Below are positions 1 to 7,601 of a stretch of 14,490 bases of DNA, piece after piece. The DNA is from an uncultured Lachnospiraceae bacterium (GTDB lineage: Bacteria > Bacillota > Clostridia > Lachnospirales > Lachnospiraceae). The position numbers and the translations under genes were made by a program. The notes below the pieces were generated by a model. The model did no database searches and was not told the origin of the DNA. It saw only the letters and a program-made list of their open reading frames with translations. The first letter of the stretch is position 1. The number at the start of each line of letters is the position of its first letter. The stretch lies in contig CAMWJQ010000041.1 in NCBI GenBank assembly GCA_947174615.1, forward strand, positions 1-14,490, written 5' to 3'.

Positions 1-44
1 CAATAAACACGATTCTTATTTCTTAAGAAGAACAAAGTAGCAAA

Positions 45-472
45 ATGAATGATGAAATACTTCAAGGATTAGATATCACAGAGGAAGAACTTAAAATATT
101 TTAACAGAACGAATACAATTACTATCTAATCATTTTAATGTTAGTTGGCTTGGAAGTGCCAGCACAGCGAATGTTGCGACAATTGAAACTACATTTACAG
201 GAAAGCGCTTGGCACTAGAAACAGTTGTAACAGGAACTGTTACAATGGGAGTTGCATGTATTTTAACTCTTACACCACTTAATTGTGAACTTAAGTCGGG
301 AGAAAGCCATGCTTATGTAGCAGTTGATGGCTCACAATTAGGCGTTACTCATTTATTAGACATAACACCAAAAGATTCATACAAAGGAACGAATGTTAAA
401 TTTCAAGTCTCTATAAGAGGAGCTCAAAGTGCCATACTTTATGCACGAGGAGAAATTAATTCCATAAATTAA
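45..472 (+). pseudogene. Hypothetical protein gene, apparently split by a one-base frameshift
   Basis: Two reading frames appear to be parts of one gene. The first starts at ATG 45 and reads MNDEILQGLDITEEELKIF before a TAA at 102-104. The second is open from base 95 to the stop at 472 but has no ATG, GTG or TTG until a TTG at 209, although some 38 codons before that TTG are open and protein-like. Adding one T to the TTTT run at 99-102 joins them into a protein of about 142 residues. The C-terminal part is rich in Ser, Thr, Val and Gly and looks beta-stranded, with a hydrophobic stretch around VTMGVACILTLTPL. I do not recognise the family. A shorter gene starting at TTG 209, with AGGAAAG too close upstream, is the alternative. 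An assembly error in the T run is also possible. The base composition is more AT-rich than the rest of the window. Confidence 0.42.
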
Positions 473-503
473 CAATATGTTTATTTATCATATCCAATTT
501 ATG

Positions 504-511
504 AAAGGAGG
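504..511 (+). promoter_or_regulatory. Ribosome binding site that fixes the start at 519
   Basis: AAAGGAGG lies 7 bases before ATG 519. An in-frame ATG at 477 would add 14 residues but has no comparable site, so 519 is the better start. Confidence 0.85.
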
Positions 512-518
512 CAGGTCT

Positions 519-710
519 ATGTGGGGCGGATTTAACTCATTTCGAGATCCAACACGTAATGCAGTTCTCACCTCACGCTTTATGGAAGAGGACTTAAAGC
601 GTAGTGCGGATAAAATTATTTCAAAAAAGGAACGAATGATTGCGTATGTAATAATGGCTTTGCTGACAGGAATCATATGTGGTATTTTAGCAATGTTTAA
701 GCTTGGTTAA
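519..710 (+). CDS. Small single-helix membrane protein, 63 aa, hypothetical
   Basis: The start at ATG 519 is chosen because of the strong AAAGGAGG just upstream. The first ~38 residues are polar and charged (MWGGFNSFRDPTRNAV..., then FMEEDLKRSADKIISKKER). They are followed by one hydrophobic segment of about 20 residues, from MIAYVIMALL to GILAMF, and a two-to-three-residue tail. Positive charge (KKER) directly before the helix suggests the N-terminus stays in the cytoplasm. No family is recognised. The gene lies 46 bases after the stop of the broken gene and ends just before a bidirectional terminator, so the two probably shared a transcript. The coding prediction is good; the function is unknown. 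Confidence 0.75.
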   Translation: MWGGFNSFRDPTRNAVLTSRFMEEDLKRSADKIISKKERMIAYVIMALLTGIICGILAMFKLG

Positions 711-716
711 ATGAGT

Positions 717-777
717 AATAGACAAAAAGAAACAGGGATATGGTATTTCTGCCATATCCCTGTTTCTTTTGTCTATT
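717..777. terminator. Bidirectional intrinsic terminator between converging genes
   Basis: A long, nearly perfect inverted repeat has core arms at 729-745 and 750-766 (GAAACAGGGATATGGTA against TGCCATATCCCTGTTTC, with one wobble pair) and a four-base TTTC loop. The core is flanked by an A-rich tract on the left and a T-rich tract on the right. A U-rich tail therefore follows the hairpin on either strand. It ends the 63-aa gene from the left and glgB from the right (glgB stops at 803). Confidence 0.9.
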
Positions 778-802
778 ATGAAGGTGCTATCTAGCTATAC
801 GA

Positions 803-2710
803 TTAAAACGTAAACACTGCTGCCGTAAGTGGCGGAAGCGAAAATGCAATATGATAATCCCGCTTATCGCACAAGCCTTTCTTCGCCTTAATGACCTTGG
901 GAATCTTATTCCCATTACCGCCGAATTTCGTGTCGTCGGAATTGAGCAGCAGCTTGTACTGTGTATTCATCGGCACACCAACCTGATATTCCGGATACTC
1001 GACCGGTGTCATATTGATGACAAAAAGCATGTGCTGTTCGCCATCCTCCGTTCTTCTGACGAAGCTGTAAATGCTTCGATCTGTATCATCTGCATTCATC
1101 CACTCAAATCCCAGCCAGTCATTGTCAATCTCATAGAGACAAGGGCTTTTTCTGTAAAGATGCAAAAGCTCGCTCATGTAATCATGCATTCCCTTGTTAA
1201 AAGGCTCCTGCAGCAAGAACCAGTCAAGTTCTCTCGCCTCGCTCCACTCGCGCTCCTGTCCAAACTCCTGTCCCATGAACAGCAGCTTCTTCCCCTCATG
1301 ACCAAACATAAAGGTATACAGGTTTCTCAGGTTTGCATACTTATCAATCTGATAGCCAGGCATCTTGTTGACCATCGAACATTTCAGATGCACCACCTCA
1401 TCATGCGACAATGGCAGGATATAATTTTCAGCGTTGTTATAGCTCATCGCAAAAGTCAGCCGATAGTGATTATCCTTCCTGAAATACGGGTCAAGCTTCA
1501 TGTACTCACAATAGTCATGCATCCATCCCATATTCCACTTAAATGAAAATCCAAGTCCGCCGTCCTCCGGATCTGCTGTCACCTTTGGCCATGCTGTCGA
1601 TTCCTCAGCAATCGTCATAACGCCGGGATGTGCGCCGTGGATTACAGAGTTCAGATGCTTAAAGAACTCGATGGCATCCAGATTTTCATGTCCGCCATAC
1701 TTGTTAGGTACCCACTGACCTGCCTGCTTGCCGTAATCTAAGTAAAGCATCGATGCCACCGCGTCCACGCGCAGACCATCAATATGAAACTCCCGAATCC
1801 AAAACAGCGCATTGGCAATCAGGAAATTCCTGACCTCATTTTTGCTGTAATTGAAAATCTTGGTTCCCCAGTCGGGATGCTCACCAAGACGCTTATCGGG
1901 ATGCTCATAGAGGCATGTACCGTCAAACTCGCTAAGACCGTGCGCATCTCTTGGGAAATGAGCCGGAACCCAGTCAAGAATGATACCAATGTCATTTTGA
2001 TGGAGCAGGTCGATCAGATAGCGGAAATCATCTGGAGTGCCATACCTTGATGTCGGTGCGTAGTATCCAGTTACCTGATATCCCCATGAGCCATCAAACG
2101 GAAACTCCGCAATACCCATAAGCTCGATATGTGTGTAGGGCATTTCTTTTAAATATTCTACGATTCTGTCTGCAAATTCACGGTAATTGTAAAATCCATC
2201 TTCCGTGCCGTCAGGATGCTTCATCCATGAACCGATATGACACTCGTAGACCGCCATCGGCTCCTTCTTCATATCCTTCTTATTACGCTCGGTCATCCAC
2301 TTCTCGTCCGCCCATTTAAAGTGATTGAGATCATACACACGAGAAGCCGTTCCCGGACGCATCTCCGCATAATTTGCAAACGGGTCTGCCTTGTACAGTT
2401 TTCTGCCATCCGCCAGCACCAGCAGATATTTGTACATTTGACCTTCTTCTACATCCTCTACAAAAGCAGCATAAATGCCGCCCTCACCAAGACGCTTCAT
2501 CGGGGTCGCGCCCTCATCCCAGTCGTTAAACTCGCCGATTACATAGACGTCCTTAGCGTTAGGCGCCCACACTGCAAAGAACACGCCATCCTTATTTCCC
2601 TTTTTACAGAAGTGTGCACCTAACTTTTTGTAAATCTCATAATGCGTACCCTGTCCGAACACATACTGGTCTGCATCAGAGATAAACACTGTTGTTTCTT
2701 CATTGTTCAT
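803..2710 (-). CDS. glgB: 1,4-alpha-glucan branching enzyme (GH13, GlgB)
   Basis: This cytoplasmic enzyme cuts alpha-1,4 glucan chains and re-attaches them as alpha-1,6 branches in glycogen synthesis. The protein has 635 residues. Residues ~40-125 form a CBM48-type beta domain (FAVWAPNA, GEFNDW). The GH13 barrel follows with its conserved regions: DWVPAHF at 246-252, GLRVDAV at 312-318 with nucleophile D316, TIAEES at 366-371 with the acid/base Glu most likely E369, and SHDE at 435-438 with D437. A beta-type C-terminal domain fills ~545-635. It is shorter than the 728-residue E. coli enzyme because it lacks the extra N1 domain, as in many Firmicutes. ATG 2710 is preceded by a GGGGGA site. The upstream gene stops 17 bases before it and no separate promoter fits, so it should be the second gene of an operon. 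It is complete with no missing catalytic residue. Confidence 0.97.
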   Translation of the reverse strand: MNNEETTVFISDADQYVFGQGTHYEIYKKLGAHFCKKGNKDGVFFAVWAPNAKDVYVIGEFNDWDEGATPMKRLGEGGIYAAFVEDVEEGQMYKYLLVLADGRKLYKADPFANYAEMRPGTASRVYDLNHFKWADEKWMTERNKKDMKKEPMAVYECHIGSWMKHPDGTEDGFYNYREFADRIVEYLKEMPYTHIELMGIAEFPFDGSWGYQVTGYYAPTSRYGTPDDFRYLIDLLHQNDIGIILDWVPAHFPRDAHGLSEFDGTCLYEHPDKRLGEHPDWGTKIFNYSKNEVRNFLIANALFWIREFHIDGLRVDAVASMLYLDYGKQAGQWVPNKYGGHENLDAIEFFKHLNSVIHGAHPGVMTIAEESTAWPKVTADPEDGGLGFSFKWNMGWMHDYCEYMKLDPYFRKDNHYRLTFAMSYNNAENYILPLSHDEVVHLKCSMVNKMPGYQIDKYANLRNLYTFMFGHEGKKLLFMGQEFGQEREWSEARELDWFLLQEPFNKGMHDYMSELLHLYRKSPCLYEIDNDWLGFEWMNADDTDRSIYSFVRRTEDGEQHMLFVINMTPVEYPEYQVGVPMNTQYKLLLNSDDTKFGGNGNKIPKVIKAKKGLCDKRDYHIAFSLPPLTAAVFTF

Positions 2711-2727
2711 AAAAATCCCCCATTCTG

Positions 2728-5700
2728 TTACATAAAATCCCTTTCTTTGAGGACTATCATGTCCTCGTTGTCATACCGTCTTGCGAATAGCACATCCACA
2801 AAGTTCTTAATTTTGGATTTCTTGGATTTCCAAATTGCCTCATCTATGATGTCCCTGACCTCATCCTTTGTCACCACATGATTTCCGCTCTGCATGTTTG
2901 CTATTCTTGTGTAAAGGGCGAGTGTACCTAACTCATCAATGGAATACTCCAATGCCAAGGCATAGTTTTTGGCATAAGCAACCAGTGCATTGTTATCCAT
3001 CTCCATCAGGTCAATCCTGATATTGAAATAATCCGCAATCATTGCCTGTTTTTCCAAAAGCTTTGTAATCTCTTTTTTTGTATCTTCCATAATAACGACA
3101 ATACCGAGATTTTCCTGATTGAGGTTCAATGCCATTTCGTACAGCTTCTCCTCACTCATACCATTTGCCTTCTCTATTATAATACCACCGTTGTTCAATT
3201 TCTCAAAGACATCTTTCAAATTTCTTTGATTGATTTTTTCCCCAGTGATCTTCGCAAGCTTTCCTGAAAAGCTCTCGTCAGATGCCTGATACTCTTTCAC
3301 AAGATTTTTTGCCATCCTGACTGTGTCAAGACCGGCATCTCCTGTGATGATGACATTTCCAGTATAAGCTGTGAGTGTCATATTTTCAAGCGCATGAATA
3401 ATCTGTTTCTTGATTTTCTTGGTGACAGCAAAATTCTCAAACAGCGTCTGTTCCTCCGGTGTAAATTCACGCAGTTCTTCGCGCTTTGCTCCTTTTGCCT
3501 CCTTCTTTGTCGCAGCGACAATCTTCTCGGAAAGAGAACTTAAATCCGCCGTATTCATCTTGATTTCCTGCGTCTTTAAGGCATCCTCCATAGCCATCTC
3601 CGCGATGCTCTGTGCATCCTCAGGGTCAAGCGCCTTCTCATTGTACTGATACTGCTGCCGGCGCAGGACATCTATATCTTCGCGGCGTCTGCCGTGTTTT
3701 TTGTGTGTATTACCTGCGGGCTCCTCCGCATAAGGCTTCTGACCTCTGTAGCTTTCTGCATAGCCTGCGGGCTCCTCCGCATAAGGCTTCTGACCTCTGT
3801 AGCTTTCTGCATAGCCTGCGGGCTCCTCCGCATAAGGCTTCTGTGTATAGTCCTGTGACGCATTTTCTATATAATCGGATGCTCCTGCATACAGTTCCTG
3901 CGTAGCGTCCTGTGCGGTATAACCTGTGTTAGAAACTGGTATTTCCTGTGTGTATTCACTGGCTTCATACATATCAGTCTCCGCAGAACCTGCTGACTCA
4001 TACCTATCCAGTGCATATTCTGCGTTCTCTCCATAGTACTCCGACGTATATCTGTCTGGCTCATACGTCTCAGTCTCCGCTGCTTCCGTTGGCTCATACG
4101 TCTCAGCCTCTGCTGCTTCTACCGACTCATACGCCACTGCTTCCGTTGGCTCATACGTCTCAGCCCCTGCTGATTCTATTGACTCATACGCCTCAGCTTC
4201 TGCTGCTTCTATTGACTCATACAGCTCAGCTTCCGTTGGCTCATACCCGCCAGACTCATACACTGTGCTATCAGCATAACTCTGTGACTCATAGGTCCCT
4301 GACTCATACGTCTCAACTTCGGCATCTTCCTCTGATCTATCCCCGTCGTCTGATGTATTGTCCGCTGATATATATGCACCTGTTTCATACGCTGCACTTT
4401 CTGTGTAATTTTCTGAAATATACACATCTTTCTCATACTCCATACTCGCGGTATCATCGTTCTGTGTATATTCGCCAGTTTCATCCCCCTCAGCTTCGGG
4501 CTCCCCCGCTGGTTCATATTCACCAGCCTCGTACACTACACCTTCGCGATTCCTCTCTGCTTCATATTCACCAGTCTCATACATCGCTCCTTCGGCGTCT
4601 CGTTCTGGTGTATATTCGCCAGTCTCATATTCTGCATAGCTCTCCGGCGCATACGCTGTGGATTCAGTAAAATCACCCGCCGCATCTGTTACAGCTCCGG
4701 TGTCCTCTTCCTGTGCATACGGCTCATACTCCGCAGAACCATCCTGCATCTTTTCATTCCCTGCCTCTTTGCCAAGCTCCCGCGAAATGACCCGTTCGAG
4801 CATATCGAGATATGCCTCTCTTAGCTCCGCCTCACTCTTCTCTGTTTTGACTGGCTTCTCCGAAGCGGGTGCACGATCTTGTTTTCCCGGTGCAGCAGTC
4901 GCACGGGCAGTATGCTCTGTCACATATTCGACATCAAATTCATCCTCCGACGCCGTGCGTTGTGGGATGTCTCCTGTCACATCTGCATCCAAGAACTGCT
5001 TTCGGGCTGCCCGCTCTTTGCGTGATGCCTTATCCGCCTGACTGCTCCTGCGCGCCTCTTCCTCCTCGCGCTCAAGCTCTCCTAAGATGCCGCTTTTGAT
5101 CGAGTTGTCAAAATTATCAAATAATTTTCCTGTCTGCGACAGCACATGCTGTTTGATTTCTTCTTGATGCTTCTTGGCATTGTCAAGTTTCATGCGCTCC
5201 CACTCTACCAATACCTCATCAATCTTCATCGGACCTGTCGTCCGCGCTTTTGGCGCTCCGTTTGTCCCGCCCATTTCCATAATGCTCTGCTCATGGTATA
5301 CATTTTCCTCATTGCTTTCCATCCAGCTCTGTTCATCACTCACCGATTTTTCCGTAATATCGCGCAGTTCATTCATGTCAGCGTCCGATTTAATCAGCCG
5401 CGCATCCTCCCCCGGAACATAAACCTTTTTAATCGCCCCCGTATGCGGCTCCGGCGCCGTCTCTGACACACCTGTCACCATCTGGGCTATTCTGCCGGTC
5501 TGTGTATAATAAGTATACGGCTCCTCGGCATCGCCTGTGCCCTGCTCACCTGCAGGCGAGACATCCATCTTGCCGCGCTGCGCCTGCGTGTTTGCAATAT
5601 TGGCAAATACACGGGTGTTTCGTTCCGTGATGCTTCTGATGTCCTCATCGGAATTATATTTCTCGCGATCTTCTGCGAACACATCCTCGTCGTCATCCGG

Positions 5701-7407
5701 AAAGAGTTCTTTCATGCTCTCTGCAACTACCTTCTGGAGATTTATTGTGTTGTACTGGCTCATATCCCCCGCACCAGATGCCGCCTTCTTATTCTCGACC
5801 AGATGCAGCCCATTGCGATACGGTCCAGAGATCGTCTGCTCTTCGGTCTGCAAATAATTTTGTTCGGCTTCCTTGTCTGGATTGATCAAATTTCCGTTTT
5901 CATCATAAATCTGCTCTACATAAAATGCCCCTGTATAACCGTTGTCCTGATATGCCGTGTTTTGGTCAGCGCCGTTATCCTGATATGTGCCATCATTGTA
6001 GCTCAGATTCCCATAACCGTCATCTACATAATGATTTTGATCGTAACTGTTGTCAGTATACTGCTCATTTGTGTAATCCGCTTGTTCATAGCCATTCTCT
6101 GCATACTGCCCGTTACCATATTCATTTTGTCCGTACTGATTGTCTGTGTATGTATATTGCTCATTGCCGTATGCGGTCTGCCCAGAACTGCCGTGGTCCC
6201 GATAAGGCTCCGTGTTGTATGCGGTTTGCCCATAACTATTATTGTCCGCATACGGCTCCGTGCTGTATTCATTTTGTTCATAGCTGCTATTGGCTGCATA
6301 CGGCGTATTAACATATTCGCCTTGCCCATAGTGATTCTCCTGATAAGACTCAGCGCCATATTCACCTTGCCCGTAATCAGGATACTGCGCATAGTCGTTA
6401 TTACTGTCATAAGACTCCGTGCCATACGCACTTTGCACATACCCGTTATTGCCGGCATACAGTTCCGCGTTGTACTGCTTTTGTTCATAGCTGCGATCAC
6501 TATATCCGTCCTGTGCATAGTTGCTATATTCATACCCGGATTCTGTGTGCGTTTCCTCTATATAAGTTTCCTGATAAGATTCCTGCCCATATGCATCATT
6601 TTCAAAACGATCTCCTGCAAAATCATACACCGAAAAATTTTCATCATATCCTTCTGTGCTGTAATCCTGCGAGTCGTAATTATCCTGTATTACATTTTCT
6701 ATATTGTTATTTCTCGCGTTAAAGTTTACAATCTTGTCATCCGCATCTGTACTGCCATAATCATAGTTCTCGCCGCTGTAATTCTCCGCGGCATTTCCCA
6801 GCATAATATCATAATTTTTCTGCTGAATATCGGTGAGCGGCACATGCATGGCTTTGAGCTCCATCGCCTTCATCACATAAGGTCCATCGCCAAACCACAG
6901 AATGATATCGTCACATTCCTCCACACACTTTGTCGCAAGTCCTACCCTGTGATACAGATAGGCAAGCTCATATGCCCACTCCTCCTGATAATCCCGTTTC
7001 TTTAACTCCTCGAGAACCTCAATCCGCTCCTCGAGACCTACCTCCTGCGCTTCCAGAATGCGGTACCGAAGTGTAAAAACACCGCTGTCCTTAGGCGCCA
7101 GTTTTACAAACTGCTTATAGTATTCGATCGCTGACACAACATCATCCATCTCGATCGACAATTCGCACAATGAATGCACCACCGACCGATTTGTCGGATA
7201 ACGATCATACGCAAGCATCAGCATTTCCCTGCTGTCATCATTTCTTCTGCTGACTCTATATAATGCCGCAATCCTTAAAAGCATTGTCACACTCTTGACC
7301 CTTCTCCAGTCAATCGTATCTGCTATTTTCACGGCTTCTGCATATTTTTCTTTATCTATTAATTTAGAAATTTCTTCTGAACGAACTTTATATTCGTATT
7401 TATCCAA
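2728..7407 (-). CDS. Giant TPR / tyrosine-rich low-complexity / degenerate AAA+ protein, 1559 aa
   Basis: I do not recognise a named family. Residues 1-~200 are helical with TPR-like pairs (EEISKLIDKEKYAEAVKIAD; AIEYYKQFVKLAPKDSG; WAYELAYLYHRVGLATKCVEE). Residues ~208-500 are rich in Tyr, Gln, Asn and Gly; by my count 51 of residues 201-500 are Tyr and Lys/Arg are rare. Residues ~540-890 are charged, with a coiled-coil-like stretch at ~728-805. Residues ~895-1235 are Glu/Ala/Thr-rich with repeated YETGEY and TYEPTEA units and an exact 17-residue tandem repeat. Residues ~1310-1559 resemble a CbbX/SpoVK-like AAA+ domain, but Walker A reads GDAGLDTV (1356-1363) and Walker B GGIIIEKA, so ATP hydrolysis is doubtful. 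There is no signal peptide or membrane helix, so it is presumably cytoplasmic. The start is TTG 7407, supported by AGAGGTG seven bases upstream. It is the first gene of the glgB operon. A scaffold or regulatory role in glycogen metabolism is inference only. Confidence 0.88.
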   Translation of the reverse strand: MDKYEYKVRSEEISKLIDKEKYAEAVKIADTIDWRRVKSVTMLLRIAALYRVSRRNDDSREMLMLAYDRYPTNRSVVHSLCELSIEMDDVVSAIEYYKQFVKLAPKDSGVFTLRYRILEAQEVGLEERIEVLEELKKRDYQEEWAYELAYLYHRVGLATKCVEECDDIILWFGDGPYVMKAMELKAMHVPLTDIQQKNYDIMLGNAAENYSGENYDYGSTDADDKIVNFNARNNNIENVIQDNYDSQDYSTEGYDENFSVYDFAGDRFENDAYGQESYQETYIEETHTESGYEYSNYAQDGYSDRSYEQKQYNAELYAGNNGYVQSAYGTESYDSNNDYAQYPDYGQGEYGAESYQENHYGQGEYVNTPYAANSSYEQNEYSTEPYADNNSYGQTAYNTEPYRDHGSSGQTAYGNEQYTYTDNQYGQNEYGNGQYAENGYEQADYTNEQYTDNSYDQNHYVDDGYGNLSYNDGTYQDNGADQNTAYQDNGYTGAFYVEQIYDENGNLINPDKEAEQNYLQTEEQTISGPYRNGLHLVENKKAASGAGDMSQYNTINLQKVVAESMKELFPDDDEDVFAEDREKYNSDEDIRSITERNTRVFANIANTQAQRGKMDVSPAGEQGTGDAEEPYTYYTQTGRIAQMVTGVSETAPEPHTGAIKKVYVPGEDARLIKSDADMNELRDITEKSVSDEQSWMESNEENVYHEQSIMEMGGTNGAPKARTTGPMKIDEVLVEWERMKLDNAKKHQEEIKQHVLSQTGKLFDNFDNSIKSGILGELEREEEEARRSSQADKASRKERAARKQFLDADVTGDIPQRTASEDEFDVEYVTEHTARATAAPGKQDRAPASEKPVKTEKSEAELREAYLDMLERVISRELGKEAGNEKMQDGSAEYEPYAQEEDTGAVTDAAGDFTESTAYAPESYAEYETGEYTPERDAEGAMYETGEYEAERNREGVVYEAGEYEPAGEPEAEGDETGEYTQNDDTASMEYEKDVYISENYTESAAYETGAYISADNTSDDGDRSEEDAEVETYESGTYESQSYADSTVYESGGYEPTEAELYESIEAAEAEAYESIESAGAETYEPTEAVAYESVEAAEAETYEPTEAAETETYEPDRYTSEYYGENAEYALDRYESAGSAETDMYEASEYTQEIPVSNTGYTAQDATQELYAGASDYIENASQDYTQKPYAEEPAGYAESYRGQKPYAEEPAGYAESYRGQKPYAEEPAGNTHKKHGRRREDIDVLRRQQYQYNEKALDPEDAQSIAEMAMEDALKTQEIKMNTADLSSLSEKIVAATKKEAKGAKREELREFTPEEQTLFENFAVTKKIKKQIIHALENMTLTAYTGNVIITGDAGLDTVRMAKNLVKEYQASDESFSGKLAKITGEKINQRNLKDVFEKLNNGGIIIEKANGMSEEKLYEMALNLNQENLGIVVIMEDTKKEITKLLEKQAMIADYFNIRIDLMEMDNNALVAYAKNYALALEYSIDELGTLALYTRIANMQSGNHVVTKDEVRDIIDEAIWKSKKSKIKNFVDVLFARRYDNEDMIVLKERDFM
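2731..3480 (-). other. Degenerate AAA+ (pseudo-ATPase) domain, residues ~1310-1559
   Basis: The order of elements matches a CbbX/SpoVK-like AAA+ module. There is an hhhhG strand and P-loop position (NVIITGDAGLDTVRMAKNL), a Walker-B position (NNGGIIIEKANGM), a second strand (LGIVVIMEDTKKEI), a segment where N-P-G-L-R-S-R-F is usual (here QAMIADYF), and a helical lid ending VTKDEVRDIIDEAI. The P-loop Gly-Lys-Thr, the Walker-B Asp-Glu and the arginine-finger position are all replaced. The fold assignment comes from pattern reading only. Confidence 0.55.
3713..3843 (-). repeat. 51-bp exact tandem repeat, about 2.6 copies
   Basis: A 51-bp unit occurs at 3713-3763 and 3764-3814, with 29 bases of a third copy at 3815-3843. 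I see no base differences between copies. It encodes the 17-residue unit QKPYAEEPAGYAESYRG at residues 1189-1205 and 1206-1222, then a ten-residue partial copy. Identity at silent sites points to recent duplication. Confidence 0.95.
4048..4245 (-). repeat. Degenerate Tyr-Glu repeats (TYEPTEA / AYESIEA units)
   Basis: Units of about 10-13 codons alternate YEPTEA and YESIEA/YESVEA (residues ~1055-1120). At the DNA level, variants of GCTTCCGTTGGCTCATACG and GCTTCTATTGACTCATACG recur. The copies have diverged, unlike the exact repeat nearby. Confidence 0.8.
5908..6786 (-). repeat. Tyr/Gln/Asn/Gly-rich low-complexity region
   Basis: This covers residues ~208-500 of the giant protein. Tyr recurs about every five to seven residues in motifs such as SYGQTAYNTEPY and QYGQNEYGNGQY, with Asp/Glu but hardly any Lys or Arg. 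It should be disordered and prion-like in composition. The long open frames on the opposite strand here are a by-product of this codon bias. Confidence 0.85.
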
Positions 7408-7414
7408 GTCTCTT

Positions 7415-7421
7415 CACCTCT
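7415..7421 (-). promoter_or_regulatory. Ribosome binding site supporting a TTG start
   Basis: Read on the minus strand, AGAGGTG lies 7 bases upstream of TTG 7407-7405, supporting the non-ATG start of the giant TPR gene. Confidence 0.75.
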
Positions 7422-7499
7422 GACGATGCTGCCCCCTCATCTCTTATCCTGAGTCAAAAGCATTTTTACGAGCAGGCGATTCAACCCACTCTAAAAGTC

Positions 7500-7528
7500 A
7501 GTTTAGCATACCGATTTCCCCATGTCAA
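7500..7528 (-). promoter_or_regulatory. Sigma-A promoter of the TPR-glgB operon
   Basis: On the minus strand TTGACA (7528-7523) is separated by exactly 17 bases from TAAACT (7505-7500), with TATGC just before the -10. Transcription should start near 7493, giving a leader of about 86 bases. No riboswitch-like fold was recognised in the leader. Confidence 0.85.
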
Positions 7529-7601
7529 CGCAAACGCCCTTATTTTATCAGCCCCATGTACCTTTTTGTCTGCTCTGTCGTATCCATATGTGGTATCTGT
7601 T

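Noticed and set aside
95..110. Programmed -1 frameshift instead of a broken gene
   Set aside because: The ATATTTTAA sequence is not a good slippery heptamer and no downstream stimulatory hairpin is seen, so mutation or a sequencing error is simpler.
3713..4245. Repeats that might be taken for a CRISPR array
   Set aside because: The copies are directly adjacent with no spacers, keep the reading frame and encode protein repeats.
3948..4670. A 240-codon plus-strand open frame full of His, Thr, Ser and Leu
   Set aside because: It is the antisense of the Tyr-Glu repeats, with repeat-driven composition and no ribosome site or promoter.
5803..7005. A 400-codon open frame on the plus strand, rich in Ile, Leu, Val and Arg
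   Set aside because: It is antisense to the Tyr/Gln/Asn-rich region of the giant gene, whose codon bias avoids stops on the other strand. It has no ribosome site and an unnatural composition.
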